Assembly (NCBI GenBank): GCA_013112585.1
Contig: JABFGH010000012.1
Coordinates: 1-64,000, forward strand
Origin: Ignavibacteriota bacterium
GTDB taxonomy: Bacteria > Bacteroidota > Ignavibacteria > Ignavibacteriales > Melioribacteraceae
Reading direction: 5' to 3'
DNA: 64,000 bases
Of the stretch, positions 17,632-26,894 are shown in pieces. The translations under genes and the position numbers were made by a program. Each line of letters begins with the position of its first letter. The first letter of the stretch is position 1. A model generated the notes under the pieces. The model was not told the origin of the DNA. It saw nothing but the letters and a program-made list of their open reading frames with translations, and ran no database searches.

Positions 17632-20600
17632 TTAAAACACTACTTTGTTCATCTTCTTAACCACTACATGTGTATCACGGTTGGGTGCAGAAGGTCCCCA
17701 ATAATTAAAGTGATAACTAAACTGACCATAACCGCCGGCAAGTAAATTTGGTTTAAGATGTATTCTTGTAATACTATTATTCATTCCTGCTCTTTTATTT
17801 CCGCGTACTTGAGATTTAGGGATTGATATAGTTCGCTCTACTGTGTGATAAACAATACATACACCTTTAGGTATTCGAGTGCTTACCACGGCGCGTGTAC
17901 AGTAAACTCCATTATCATTATAAACTTCAACCCAATCATTATCTTTTATATCGAGTTCTTCAGCATCTTCTTCACTCAGCCAGCAGGGTTCCATTCCTCT
18001 GCCAAGCGTAAGCATTCTTAAATTATCCATATAAGTAGAGTGAATATGCCATTTACCATGCGGAGTTAAGCAGCTTAGCACTTTTGCATTACTATTTTTT
18101 AATGTTTCCTTTAAGTCGCCGTATGCTTCCGGTTTGGGCGAAGGCTTAAATGTTGGAAGATGTTCGCCGTATGCAATATACATTTCGTGGTCTAAATAAA
18201 TATGCTGTCTTCCTGTCAGGGTTCTCCACGGAACTAATCTTTCAACATTATATGTAAAAGCTGAGTAAGCTCTTCCATCGTTCATTAATCCTGACCAAAC
18301 CGGTGAGGTGTTATATCTTTTCGGCTGAGCTTGTAAATCTTTGAAGTTAATTCTTACATCGCGGCTCCCTTCGCCGAGATCAGTAAGTTTCAGCCCCGTT
18401 TTGTTTTCCATAAATTTATATGCACGGTTAGTAAGCTCTCCGTTTGTTAAAGATGATAAATAGAGAACTGCATTTACTGCAGACCTATCTTCTTTTAATG
18501 ATGGATAAATTTCATTTTTAATTTTCTCGGTTGGAAAATGATTAGACTCTATCATATCATCATAAAAATCATCACATTTATAATGATTGCCGTGTGCACC
18601 AAGTCCTTTAGTTTTTACATTTGGTCCAAGTGAAATATACTTCTCATAAATTTTTGTGTAATCCCTTTCAACTTGTACAAATTTATGAGTTGATTTACCG
18701 GGTATAGGATCACATTCGCCAAGATACCAGTCTTTCATTGAAGGCTGCGTAATTTCATCGGGTGAATCGTGGGAAAGCGGAACCGTAACAATATCTTGCT
18801 GCGGTTTGTTAAAATGTTTTTCCGCTAACTTGCTTGTTGCAAGCGCAATCTCTCTAAAAATTACCCAGTCAGTTTTTGATTCCCAAACAGGAGCAATAGC
18901 TGCAGATAACGGGTGTATGAATGAGTGCATATCTGTACTGTTTAAGTCATCTTTTTCATACCACGAGGCTGCCGGTAAAACAATATCAGAATAGAGTGCT
19001 GATGAATCCATTCTGAAATTCAAATCAACCACTAAATCCATTTTACCCACCGGGGCAGTATCGTGCCACTTAACTTCGTCAGTTTTTTCTTCATTATCTT
19101 CTGCAATTGAATTGTGATGAGTTCCAAGATAATGTTTAATTGCAAATTCATGTCCTTTCATACTGCCTGCTATTGCATTGCCCCTCCAGATATACCAAAC
19201 TCTTGGAAAATTAATTTCAGCATCAGGATCGGCAACAGAATACTCTAACTCTTTTGACTTCAGTTGATCTAAAATAAACTTTTTTAATTCATCGGGGTTA
19301 TCGGTTTCTGCCTCTTCGCTTAATCCTAAAATGTTTTTATTAAATTGAGGATAATAAGGCATCCATCCCATTCGCACGGATTTAAATATTAAATCTGCCG
19401 TATGTTTTTTTGTTAATTCATTTTCGGGTGCGGTATTATATTTTGAAGTACGACCATCATAGCGGTATTGACATGTATTTAAGTAATGCCAAAGCGGTGC
19501 TTGCTGAAGCCGGGAAGCATCAACCCAATCTCTTGCAAAAGCAATAGTTGACCAAGAATCGACCGGAGCTAATTTTTCCTGCCCCACATAGTGGTTTAAT
19601 CCTCCGCCGTTTTTACCAACACAGCCGCACATCATTAAAGCCATAATACCTGCGCGGTACATTAGATTATTATGGAACCAGTGATTTACTCCGGCTCCAA
19701 TAATTATCATACATTTGCCTTCGGTGCTTATTGCTGTATTTGCCCATTCACGCGCAAAACTAATAACTGTTTTTGAATCTGTACCTGTGAATATTTCCTG
19801 CCATGCCGGCGTATAGGCTGAATCTTTATCTGAAAAATCTTTTGGATATTCACCGCCTAAATCACGGTCAATTCCAAATTGAGACATTGTAATATCATAA
19901 ACTGTAGTTACTGCAATCTTTTTTCCTTCGAGGTTTTCAATATATTTTACGGGTACTCCCCGCAGCTTTTTCATATTTAAGCCGAACTCCTGAAATTCAA
20001 CCTGCAGTATATCATCCGGGTTATCAATTAAACTCAATAAGGGATCGTAGGAAGTATCATCATTTGAGTTTTCAAATTTAAGATTCCAATCGCCTTCTTT
20101 TTTATCCCACCTGTGTCCAACGCTGCCTTTAGGTACAACAAGTTTTCCGGTTACTGTGTCTATATTTAAATATTTCCACTCACCGTTAGAAATATCTTTG
20201 TATTCTGAAATTTGATTTGCGCGAACGAGCCTGCCTGCTTTATAAGTTCCGTTGTCATTAACAAGTTCAACAAGATAAGGTGAATCGGTGTATCTTTTAG
20301 CATATTCAATAAAGTAAGGTGTTTTAGTTTGGTAATGAAACTCCTTAAGGATAACATGCGTCACAGCCATCCAAAAAGCGCCGTCGCTGCCTGCATGAAG
20401 CGGAACCCACTGATCTGCATATTTTGAAACCTGACTAAAATCCGGTGAGAACACAACAGATTTAGTTCCATTATGCCGCGACTCTGCAAAAAAATGAACG
20501 TCGGGAGTCCGGGTCATATTTAAGTTTGCACCCATAACCGCAACCATTTTTGCATTATACCAATCGGCACTTTCGCCAACATCTGTTTGTTCACCCCAAA

Positions 20601-21246
20601 CTTCGGGAAATGCATTCGGCAGATCACAATACCAATCGTAAAAACTTAAATTAACCCCGCCGAAAAGCTGCAGAAATCTGTTGCCTGCGGCATGACTTAA
20701 CATTGACATTGCAGGTATTGGTGAAAACCCAACAACCCTATCGGGACCATATTTTTTTGCTGTATAAATATTAGAAGCGGCAATAATTTCAAGTACCTCG
20801 TCCCAGGAAGTTCTTCTAAAGCCGCCTTTTCCGCGCGCGGTTTGATATCTTTTTCTTTTAGCTTCATCCTTCTGAAGATTTTCCCATGCTGAAAGGGGAT
20901 CGCCGGTTTTTCTTTTTTCTTCCCTGTAGGCATCAATTAAAGCACCGCGAATAAGGGGATATTTAATTCTAAGCGGGCTATACAAATACCATGAAAATGT
21001 TATCCCTCTTTGGCATCCTCTTGGTTCATAAGGGGGAAGCTTATCTTCCAACAAAGGATAATCTAATTGTTGAGTTTCCCAAACAACTATTCCATCTTTA
21101 ACATGAATCTGCCAGGAACATCCGCCGGTGCAATTTACGCCGTGGGTACTCCTCACTATTTTATCATGTTGAAATCTGTTCCTATAAAATTCTTCCCATT
21201 TTCTTGTATCGGGAGAAACAATGTCCTTAATCCAACTCATATTCAC
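17632..21246 (-). CDS. narG: respiratory nitrate reductase alpha subunit NarG
   Basis: Catalytic Mo-bis-MGD subunit of 1204 residues. The FS0 4Fe-4S ligands H35, C39, C43 and C78 are in the usual [13 protein letters not shown] context, and D208 (D-W-Y-C-D-L-P) matches the Asp that ligates Mo. There is no twin-arginine motif at the N-terminus, which points to a cytoplasm-facing enzyme rather than the periplasmic-facing type. The start is GTG 21246 or ATG 21240. It needs MoeA and MobA, whose genes lie nearby. Confidence 0.97.
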   Translation of the reverse strand: MNMSWIKDIVSPDTRKWEEFYRNRFQHDKIVRSTHGVNCTGGCSWQIHVKDGIVVWETQQLDYPLLEDKLPPYEPRGCQRGITFSWYLYSPLRIKYPLIRGALIDAYREEKRKTGDPLSAWENLQKDEAKRKRYQTARGKGGFRRTSWDEVLEIIAASNIYTAKKYGPDRVVGFSPIPAMSMLSHAAGNRFLQLFGGVNLSFYDWYCDLPNAFPEVWGEQTDVGESADWYNAKMVAVMGANLNMTRTPDVHFFAESRHNGTKSVVFSPDFSQVSKYADQWVPLHAGSDGAFWMAVTHVILKEFHYQTKTPYFIEYAKRYTDSPYLVELVNDNGTYKAGRLVRANQISEYKDISNGEWKYLNIDTVTGKLVVPKGSVGHRWDKKEGDWNLKFENSNDDTSYDPLLSLIDNPDDILQVEFQEFGLNMKKLRGVPVKYIENLEGKKIAVTTVYDITMSQFGIDRDLGGEYPKDFSDKDSAYTPAWQEIFTGTDSKTVISFAREWANTAISTEGKCMIIIGAGVNHWFHNNLMYRAGIMALMMCGCVGKNGGGLNHYVGQEKLAPVDSWSTIAFARDWVDASRLQQAPLWHYLNTCQYRYDGRTSKYNTAPENELTKKHTADLIFKSVRMGWMPYYPQFNKNILGLSEEAETDNPDELKKFILDQLKSKELEYSVADPDAEINFPRVWYIWRGNAIAGSMKGHEFAIKHYLGTHHNSIAEDNEEKTDEVKWHDTAPVGKMDLVVDLNFRMDSSALYSDIVLPAASWYEKDDLNSTDMHSFIHPLSAAIAPVWESKTDWVIFREIALATSKLAEKHFNKPQQDIVTVPLSHDSPDEITQPSMKDWYLGECDPIPGKSTHKFVQVERDYTKIYEKYISLGPNVKTKGLGAHGNHYKCDDFYDDMIESNHFPTEKIKNEIYPSLKEDRSAVNAVLYLSSLTNGELTNRAYKFMENKTGLKLTDLGEGSRDVRINFKDLQAQPKRYNTSPVWSGLMNDGRAYSAFTYNVERLVPWRTLTGRQHIYLDHEMYIAYGEHLPTFKPSPKPEAYGDLKETLKNSNAKVLSCLTPHGKWHIHSTYMDNLRMLTLGRGMEPCWLSEEDAEELDIKDNDWVEVYNDNGVYCTRAVVSTRIPKGVCIVYHTVERTISIPKSQVRGNKRAGMNNSITRIHLKPNLLAGGYGQFSYHFNYWGPSAPNRDTHVVVKKMNKVVF

Positions 21247-21268
21247 ACACTAATTATTATTATTAAAA

Positions 21269-22096
21269 TTACCGAAAAGAATTAACACTATTTTTTTTAA
21301 CTCGATTCCACTTAAACAGGAAAAGAACAAACACAAAGTTCAGTCCTAAAATAACCGCAAATATTAAAACAATATCATTATTACCTGAGTACTTTTTTGT
21401 TTGATTCCACTGATCTGCATCGTAAAGGAATGCAAGTAAATCTTTCACTTCTTTATCTGTTAATGGATTTTCACCAAAGCTGTTAATCATTGCCGGGAAG
21501 GGCGGAGTTCTGATTATAGCGTCCACTCCCGCGGCTCCCATTCGTGAAAACACCATAGTAATATCTTTCGCAAGCATTCCGCCGTTAAATACACCCGGCA
21601 TCTCAACAGCATGACACGATATACATGATGCACCCCCGTTCTCAAATTTTTCTGTGCCTTCAAATAAATTTTTACCCCTATCAATATCTGCCTGTGTTAT
21701 TGAAGTCGGATCAAAAATCTGTTTTGGAGTTTTTGTGTTAGGGTTGTTAGGGTCGGGACTATTGGAAGATATATAATCAATTACTGCTTTAGCCTCTAAC
21801 TCGGTTAACGGCTGATCCGGCATTAAAATTTTATTATTCTCTTCAAATACGGCAATTGCAAGTGAATCGCCGGACTCAATAAGACTATTTGAAGATTGGA
21901 TAAATTTAATCAGCCACTCTTCATTTCGTCTTTGATGAACATTAGCTAAATCAGGACCTACTCTTTTTCCTTCGCCAATGGTGTGGCAGGCAAAACAAGT
22001 TTTTGAAAAAATATCCTGCCCCGTTGACTGAGCAGAAGTTAAGTTAAATGAAATCAGGAGAAAGAGGAGTGCTGTTTTTTGAACAAAGCATTTCAT
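21269..22096 (-). CDS. diheme c-type cytochrome of the nar operon
   Basis: The protein has 275 residues with a cleavable signal peptide (1-22), cytochrome c domain 1 with C34-F-A-C37-H38, domain 2 with C158-I-S-C161-H162, and a C-terminal membrane helix (about 246-265) ending in a basic tail. It is thus a tail-anchored periplasmic diheme protein. It precedes narG by 22 bp and is first in the operon. This resembles the arrangement of NarC-type cytochromes in some nitrate-respiring bacteria, though sequence homology was not tested. It may let the reductase exchange electrons with periplasmic donors. Confidence 0.88.
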   Translation of the reverse strand: MKCFVQKTALLFLLISFNLTSAQSTGQDIFSKTCFACHTIGEGKRVGPDLANVHQRRNEEWLIKFIQSSNSLIESGDSLAIAVFEENNKILMPDQPLTELEAKAVIDYISSNSPDPNNPNTKTPKQIFDPTSITQADIDRGKNLFEGTEKFENGGASCISCHAVEMPGVFNGGMLAKDITMVFSRMGAAGVDAIIRTPPFPAMINSFGENPLTDKEVKDLLAFLYDADQWNQTKKYSGNNDIVLIFAVILGLNFVFVLFLFKWNRVKKNSVNSFR

Positions 22097-22526
22097 GTAG
22101 AACGACCATTCATTTTGTTTAGAATAATATTTATTATTCAGATAAAAAATTCTGATTATAAATAAAGAAAATATTTCTATTAGTCAAGTGTTATTTTATA
22201 ACGAAGGGAGAGAAGATGTTTTATTGTATTATCATGAAAACGATCGGAGCGGTGTTGCAGAAAAGAAAGTGAATGGGTAACAGAAACAGAAATACGCGAA
22301 CCATTTTATTCACTTCTTAAAAATTAATTTTTTACTTTATATATGTAAGTTTTAATTAAGTTGTTAAGCAGGCAAATGAACGCTCCTAACATAAAATTTG
22401 TATCGATAACTTTCTTAACAGTCAGCCGAAGAACATGGCAGAAATTCACTCCAAAATTCAATCGAAGAAAATCCGCAGCAAAATTATTAAGCACCGAAAC
22501 TAATTGTTTAACAAAAAGAATATAAA
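22097..22526. other. 430-bp divergent spacer with two doubtful micro-ORFs
   Basis: It separates the nar operon from the DsrE-like gene and must hold the nar promoter, but I cannot find a convincing FNR, NarL or TAnnTTTG site. Two small plus-strand frames occur: 22216-22272 (18 codons, preceded by GGGAGAGAAG) and 22376-22525 (49 codons, basic), the latter ending one base before the DsrE ATG. Neither resembles a known protein. Confidence 0.3.
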
Positions 22527-22886
22527 ATGCAGAAAATATTAATTATTATTAATGACGCTCCCTACGGGACAGAGAAAGCATATAATGCTTTAAGAATGGC
22601 TATGACTTTGCAGAAGGAACAGGGCGATAACGTGGAGGTAAAAATATTTTTACTTGCCGACGCAGTCTTTTGCGGTTTGCCGAATCAGAATACACCAAAC
22701 GGATATTACAATATCGAAAGAATGTTAAAATCTGTAATACTAAAAGGAGGAGAAGTTAAAAGCTGCGGCGGATGTTCAGAAGCACGCGGGATTAACAAAA
22801 TCTCATTTATTGAAGGAGTTAAGTTGAGCAATATGAAAGAATTTGCTCAATGGACATTTGACTGTAATAAGGTTTTAACATTCTGA
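22527..22886 (+). CDS. DsrE-like sulfur-relay family protein
   Basis: The protein has 119 residues with a Rossmann-like DsrE/TusD fold: a beta strand ILIIIND followed by A-P-Y-G-T-E-K-A-Y-N-A-L-R-x-A, then F-L-L-A-D-A-V, and the cysteine motif C-G-G-C-S-E-A-R-G (about 80-88). The paired Cys suggest persulfide or redox chemistry. Alone, without dsrFH or tusE neighbours, its substrate is not known. It diverges from the nar operon. Confidence 0.82.
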   Translation: MQKILIIINDAPYGTEKAYNALRMAMTLQKEQGDNVEVKIFLLADAVFCGLPNQNTPNGYYNIERMLKSVILKGGEVKSCGGCSEARGINKISFIEGVKLSNMKEFAQWTFDCNKVLTF

Positions 22887-22990
22887 AAAATAAATGTTTT
22901 AAAAAACTCAAACAACAATTGCATAAATAGCAGCTATCGGATAAACAGTAATTGCCAATAGATTACTAAAAATAAAATTTAGGTCGTAAT

Positions 22991-24400
22991 ATGAAAAAAA
23001 AAGTTAACAGGAGAGAAGCAGTTAAAAACATGGTTGTTATGGCTGGAGGCATTCCTCTAATCGGCAATTCTATCTCAAACTTAGCGGCAAATAATATTAA
23101 AGCAAATCCAATCCCGGTTACACCTTTAGGCAATAGAGATATTAAAAACCCTGTTACCGCCATAGTATTAGGAGCCGGGTCCCGCGGTAATACATACGGC
23201 AATTACGGACTCAAGTTTTCAAATGAGCTTGATATAGTTGGGGTTGCCGAGCCGATTGAAATTAGAAATGAACGATTTTCAAAAAAACATAATATACCTG
23301 AAGAAAACAGATTTGTTACATGGGAGCATGTATTTGAAAAACCAAAATTTGCCGATGCAGTAATTATAACTACACCGGATGATTTACATTATGGACCATG
23401 TATGAAAGCCCTGGCTATGGGCTACGATGTATTATTAGAAAAACCAATTGCACCCACTGAAAAAGAATGTAGAGATATTCTTGCTCTTGCAAAAAAATCG
23501 GGCAGAATTGTAGCAGTGTGTCATGTACTGCGTTATGCGCCTTATTTCATTAAGCTGAAGGAAATGATTGATTCCGGAACAGTTGGCGAACTTGTAAGCA
23601 TTCAGCATTTAGAACCGATACAGCATATACACATGTCGCATTCGTATGTAAGAGGCAACTGGCATAATTCAAAAAAAACTACGCCTATTATTCTCGCTAA
23701 ATCTTGCCATGATCTCGATATTCTTAGATGGATGGTTGGAAAACCATGCAAAAGTATTTCTGCCTTCGGTAACTTAAAATGGTTCAAAGAAACCAATGCG
23801 CCAAAAGGAAGCACTAATAGATGCACCGATGGCTGCCCTGTAGAATCTGAATGTCCTTATTCCGCATTAAAAATCTATCACAGAGATCGTGATTACACTT
23901 ATGTTTTTGATTTCCCGGAGGACAAATCAAAGCATAGCGAATTTATTTTAGAGCAGCTTAGAACAACTAATTATGGTCGCTGTGTTTACAAAATGGAAAA
24001 CGATCAGCCGGATCACTATGTTACCTCAATGGAGTTTGAAGATGACATAACCGTAAATTTTTCCATGGAAGCATTTACTTCTTACCACGGTCGCAGAACA
24101 AGAATCATGGGTTCGCATGGCGACATTGTGGGCGACATGAAGGAGTTTGTTCATACCGATTTTTTAACTAATAAGGTTACCAGATGGGATGTTAATGTTG
24201 AAGATGTGAGTAATTATAAAAATAGCGGTCACGGCGGGGGTGACTACGCCCTGGTATCCGATTGGATTAGAGCAGTAAATAAACAAGACCCAAATTTACT
24301 TACTTCAACAATTGATGCTTCAATAGAAAGCCATATCATTGGTTTTAAGGCTGAGAAAAGTAGATTAACAAAGCAAACCGTTGCTGTTGATTTGAATTAA
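22991..24400 (+). CDS. Gfo/Idh/MocA family oxidoreductase with Tat-like leader
   Basis: The protein has 469 residues. The N-terminus N-R-R-E-A-V-K-N-M followed by a short hydrophobic stretch looks like a twin-arginine leader, so it may be exported. The NAD(P)-binding G-A-G-S-R-G occurs near residue 58, then the family motif E-K-P-I-A-P-T (about 152-158) and H-D-L-D-I-L-R-W-M. An insert with C-T-D-G-C-P-V-E-S-E-C-P (about 278-289) is a cysteine-rich loop that may bind a metal. The substrate is probably a sugar or inositol derivative but cannot be fixed. There are no operon partners. Confidence 0.88.
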   Translation: MKKKVNRREAVKNMVVMAGGIPLIGNSISNLAANNIKANPIPVTPLGNRDIKNPVTAIVLGAGSRGNTYGNYGLKFSNELDIVGVAEPIEIRNERFSKKHNIPEENRFVTWEHVFEKPKFADAVIITTPDDLHYGPCMKALAMGYDVLLEKPIAPTEKECRDILALAKKSGRIVAVCHVLRYAPYFIKLKEMIDSGTVGELVSIQHLEPIQHIHMSHSYVRGNWHNSKKTTPIILAKSCHDLDILRWMVGKPCKSISAFGNLKWFKETNAPKGSTNRCTDGCPVESECPYSALKIYHRDRDYTYVFDFPEDKSKHSEFILEQLRTTNYGRCVYKMENDQPDHYVTSMEFEDDITVNFSMEAFTSYHGRRTRIMGSHGDIVGDMKEFVHTDFLTNKVTRWDVNVEDVSNYKNSGHGGGDYALVSDWIRAVNKQDPNLLTSTIDASIESHIIGFKAEKSRLTKQTVAVDLN

Positions 24401-24429
24401 ATTGCATGAAGAAATCTGCTAAACTATAA

Positions 24430-24474
24430 TCTTAGGGTTTTATTTTTCATTTTTTATATAATAAAACTCTAAGA
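24430..24474. terminator. long inverted repeat after the oxidoreductase gene
   Basis: TCTTAGGGTTTTAT (24430-24443) pairs with ATAAAACTCTAAGA (24461-24474), 13 of 14 positions, across a T-rich loop. It lies 30 bp after the stop and is likely a transcript end, though no strong T tract follows. Confidence 0.5.
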
Positions 24475-24618
24475 ATCATAATTGAAATATTTAAATATTT
24501 TCATTTTGCTGCTGCTGATTTTTAAGCTCAAATACTCAATTATTGCAAAAACCACTTGCAAAGTATGCGTAAAATATTTAATTTTGTCTTCTTAAATTTT
24601 TTGTTCTTAAAAATTATT

Positions 24619-24693
24619 GGGGTCGTAGTTCAGTTTGGTTAGAACGCCTGCCTGTCACGCAGGAGGTCGCGAGTTCGAGTCTCGTCGGCCCCG
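24619..24693 (+). tRNA. tRNA-Asp (GTC)
   Basis: This 75-nt cloverleaf has a 7-bp acceptor stem GGGGTCG/CGGCCCC (24619-24625 with 24686-24692, one T-G pair), D arm AGTTCAGTTTGGTTAGAAC, anticodon arm CCTGCCTGTCACGCAGG with anticodon GTC, and T arm with GTTCGAGTC. The discriminator is G and CCA is not encoded. It decodes aspartate GAC/GAT. Confidence 0.95.
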
Positions 24694-24700
24694 CATTAGA

Positions 24701-24733
24701 AAAAGCTCTGGAATTATTTTCAGAGCTTTTTTA
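24701..24733 (+). terminator. Rho-independent terminator after tRNA-Asp
   Basis: AAAAGCTCTG, a short loop, then CAGAGCTTTTTT form a perfect stem with a run of six T, starting 7 bp after the tRNA. Confidence 0.85.
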
Positions 24734-24916
24734 TTAACTAAATAAAAAATTAATTAAAACTTGTGAAGCGGCAGATTTAAACAATTAAGCAGCCTCTTCG
24801 GTAGTTCAGTATTCATCTTCTTAATTGAAGATTTTTCCCTTCAGTTTCCTTTTTCCGGTATTTATTAAAAACAAGTTTGAATTAAAAAGTATATTTAATA
24901 TAGGAGGTTAAATAAA

Positions 24917-25228
24917 GTGTCAATTAAAAAACAATACTTCAAAACAAAAGATGTTTGTAAAGTTACTTTCAGAATTCCCAAAGAGGTTGGCAAAGACTTT
25001 AAGAAAGCTAGCCTGGTTGGTGATTTTAATAATTGGAATCATACCGCTCACAAAATGAAAAAGCTGAAAAAAGACGGTTCTTTTTCAATAGTTGTTGAAT
25101 TGGATAAAGGCAAAGAATATCAGTTTAGATATTTACTTGATGGCGAGCATTGGACAAACGAAGCCGATGCAGACAAACATGTAACAACTCCTTTCGGTGA
25201 TTCTGAAAATTCAGTTCTAAGTTTATAG
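24917..25228 (+). CDS. small CBM48/isoamylase early-set domain protein
   Basis: The protein has 103 residues, a single beta-sandwich glycogen-binding-like domain. It contains the A-S-L-V-G-D-F-N-N-W motif (about 31-40), then Y-Q-F-R-Y-L-L-D-G-E-H-W-T-N-E (74-88), typical of AMPK-beta/isoamylase N domains. There is no catalytic part, so it probably binds an alpha-glucan or regulates a glycogen enzyme. Start: GTG at 24917 with a near perfect AGGAGG at 24902-24907, the strongest ribosome site in the neighbourhood, which suggests high expression. Confidence 0.85.
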   Translation: MSIKKQYFKTKDVCKVTFRIPKEVGKDFKKASLVGDFNNWNHTAHKMKKLKKDGSFSIVVELDKGKEYQFRYLLDGEHWTNEADADKHVTTPFGDSENSVLSL

Positions 25229-25288
25229 TATTTTAGATAGTTCATTTTATAGAAAGAGGCTTTCTTAAAAGTAAAAATATTCAATTCT

Positions 25289-25333
25289 TGTCAGTTTGAG
25301 CATGCCCGCCGAATTTTGCGGGCTTGTCGAAAA
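25289..25333. repeat. TCGA-type hairpin repeat
   Basis: GTCAGTTTGAGC ... GCTTGTCGAAAAC contains an inner GCCCGC/GCGGGC hairpin (25304-25309 with 25318-25323). The outer halves resemble the repeats at 184-233 and 27666-27690, a dispersed short repeat family. Confidence 0.6.
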
Positions 25334-25367
25334 CTTTCAATTAGAATTAAAAGCACATTTCGATAAA

Positions 25368-25592
25368 CCCAAATTATGCAAAAGAGAAAATTGCACGGTG
25401 CTTTAGCTCCGTGAATATTGAGCAAACAAGTACATTGGGTTTTAACCCAAAAGGTTTTGGGCTAAAGCCCTCTCAGATTTCTTAATTTTTACCACCGTCA
25501 TACCCGCCTGCCGGACGGGCAGGAATGACGGTGCAATTAAAATGACAATTTTTAATTAGATTTTATAAATTACTTCTAATGCATAATTCGGG
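25368..25592. mobile_element. MITE-like element, copy 1
   Basis: The element is 225 bp and non-coding. The ends CCCAAATTATGCA and TGCATAATTCGGG are inverted repeats (12 of 13). An ATAAA sits directly outside both ends, which fits a 5-bp target duplication. Internal hairpins are CACGG..CCGTG, TTGGGTTTTAACCCAA, and a CCGTCAT/ATGACGG stem around CCTGCC..GGCAGG. A second copy lies at 58310-58509. Confidence 0.75.
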
Positions 25593-25671
25593 ATAAACTC
25601 AATGTGACAGTGATTATTACTTTTGAGAGAGCCTCTTTCCTTTTTACAATAATAAATGTTTTATCAGTAAT

Positions 25672-26271
25672 CTAATCCCAATCCAAATAATCATCTTCCC
25701 CCAGCAGTTCCTGCACTCTTCTTCTAATTATCTCTGTTTTATTTTTGCTTCTAATATCAAGCTCTTTTTTAAGGCTTGCAAGCTCACGTTCCAATTCTTT
25801 CACCTGTGATTGTCTATTCAACTCCTTTAAGTCAAAAAGCTCGCTTATGGTTGACGTAAGCTGAGATTTGAGTTTACTTTTATCAGCCGACTTATCCGAG
25901 TTATATTTTGATGAGAGCGAACGCGTAGCAACCTCAAGTTCAAATATTTTCTTCTCTCTCTGCAGCATTTCCTTTTCTTTTTTTGTGGCAAACGGGTAAC
26001 GCATGTTCCTGTATTGTGATTCCATCAGCAGTTCAAAATATTCTTCCGTGTCATACTTTTTTAATTCGGCAAAATTTTTCTGTAATTCTGCATTTAGTTT
26101 CTGCAGCAGTTTCTGCTCTTCCTGTTCATTAAGCTCAAAGAAGTGTTTAAATTCTCTAACCCTTTCGTGAACAGGTGCAGGCGTTTCAGGCGGGGACGGT
26201 TCTTCCTGTGCCATCAAAAACAGTGGTGATATAAAAAAAAGTAATGCTAATAATAATGTTTTCCTTTTCAT
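25672..26271 (-). CDS. exported coiled-coil protein of the sigma factor operon
   Basis: The protein has 199 residues with a signal peptide ending M-A-Q (about 21), a short proline-rich linker and then almost continuous charged helix rich in E, K and L (about 35-195), with predicted coiled coil. It resembles small periplasmic sensor or chaperone proteins of the Spy/CpxP type in general character, but I see no LTxxQ motif. It ends the operon sigma factor, anti-sigma, this gene (17 bp after), so it may signal envelope state to the anti-sigma. Confidence 0.6.
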   Translation of the reverse strand: MKRKTLLLALLFFISPLFLMAQEEPSPPETPAPVHERVREFKHFFELNEQEEQKLLQKLNAELQKNFAELKKYDTEEYFELLMESQYRNMRYPFATKKEKEMLQREKKIFELEVATRSLSSKYNSDKSADKSKLKSQLTSTISELFDLKELNRQSQVKELERELASLKKELDIRSKNKTEIIRRRVQELLGEDDYLDWD

Positions 26272-26288
26272 AATAACCTCGTGTTAAT

Positions 26289-26894
26289 CTATAATGATTT
26301 ATCTTCTAATTCTTCTTTTAATTTTTGTATTCCATTGCTGATTGAAAATATATCTCTATCCAGCTTTTCTTTGCTTCTTTTATCTATTAAAAATTCTTTA
26401 AAGTTCTCATCTTTAATTAATGATATTGAAGTACTCATCTCACTAATCTGCTGCGAAATTTCTTCTGAATTCCAATCAAGAATTTCGTTACTTAAATTTT
26501 TAACAGGATTAGGCTTATTTGAAAGAAGTAAAATTACTATTGCAGCCGCAGCCATTGCTCCGCCGAATGCAATTTTAACCGGACTAAGTATTCTATCATT
26601 TTCAATCTTAAACGGATTTATTTTTTGAATGAAAGCTGAAATAGTGTTTCTCTTTTTAACCGCCTGTGAAACAACTTCAGAATAGCGGGCTTCACTAAAT
26701 TCATTAAGCGGAATATTTTTGTATAACTCTGTCAATTTTTTATTTTCATCAAGCAGCAATTGTAATTCGTTGTGCTCAACAATTTTTTCGTTCCAAAACT
26801 GCATTCGTTCGGGTGATAAATCTTTATCAAGATAAAGCCAAACCTCACGCTCAAATTGTTCAACCAAGTGCTTTGTATTATTTAACATTTTCAT
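26289..26894 (-). CDS. probable anti-sigma factor (single membrane helix)
   Basis: The protein has 201 residues. The N-terminal cytoplasmic region (about 1-90) opens L-V-E-Q-F-E-R-E-V-W-L-Y-L-D-K-D-L-S-P-E, like anti-sigma N domains, but lacks the zinc HxxxCxxC motif. One membrane helix (about 105-125) is followed by a periplasmic helical tail. It overlaps the sigma factor gene by 17 bp, which is the standard coupling for an ECF sigma and its regulator. The call depends on position and topology. Confidence 0.7.
   Translation of the reverse strand: MKMLNNTKHLVEQFEREVWLYLDKDLSPERMQFWNEKIVEHNELQLLLDENKKLTELYKNIPLNEFSEARYSEVVSQAVKKRNTISAFIQKINPFKIENDRILSPVKIAFGGAMAAAAIVILLLSNKPNPVKNLSNEILDWNSEEISQQISEMSTSISLIKDENFKEFLIDKRSKEKLDRDIFSISNGIQKLKEELEDKSL

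Larger units (their letters stand above)
25252..25639. terminator. bidirectional terminator arms split by inserted repeats
   Basis: GAAAGAGGCTTTCT at 25252-25265 and AGAGAGCCTCTTTC at 25626-25639 are inverted copies (13 of 14), the right arm followed by CTTTTT. They look like the two arms of a terminator between the convergent CBM48 and coiled-coil genes, now about 360 bp apart with a TCGA-type hairpin repeat and a MITE between them. This is inference from arm symmetry. Confidence 0.4.
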
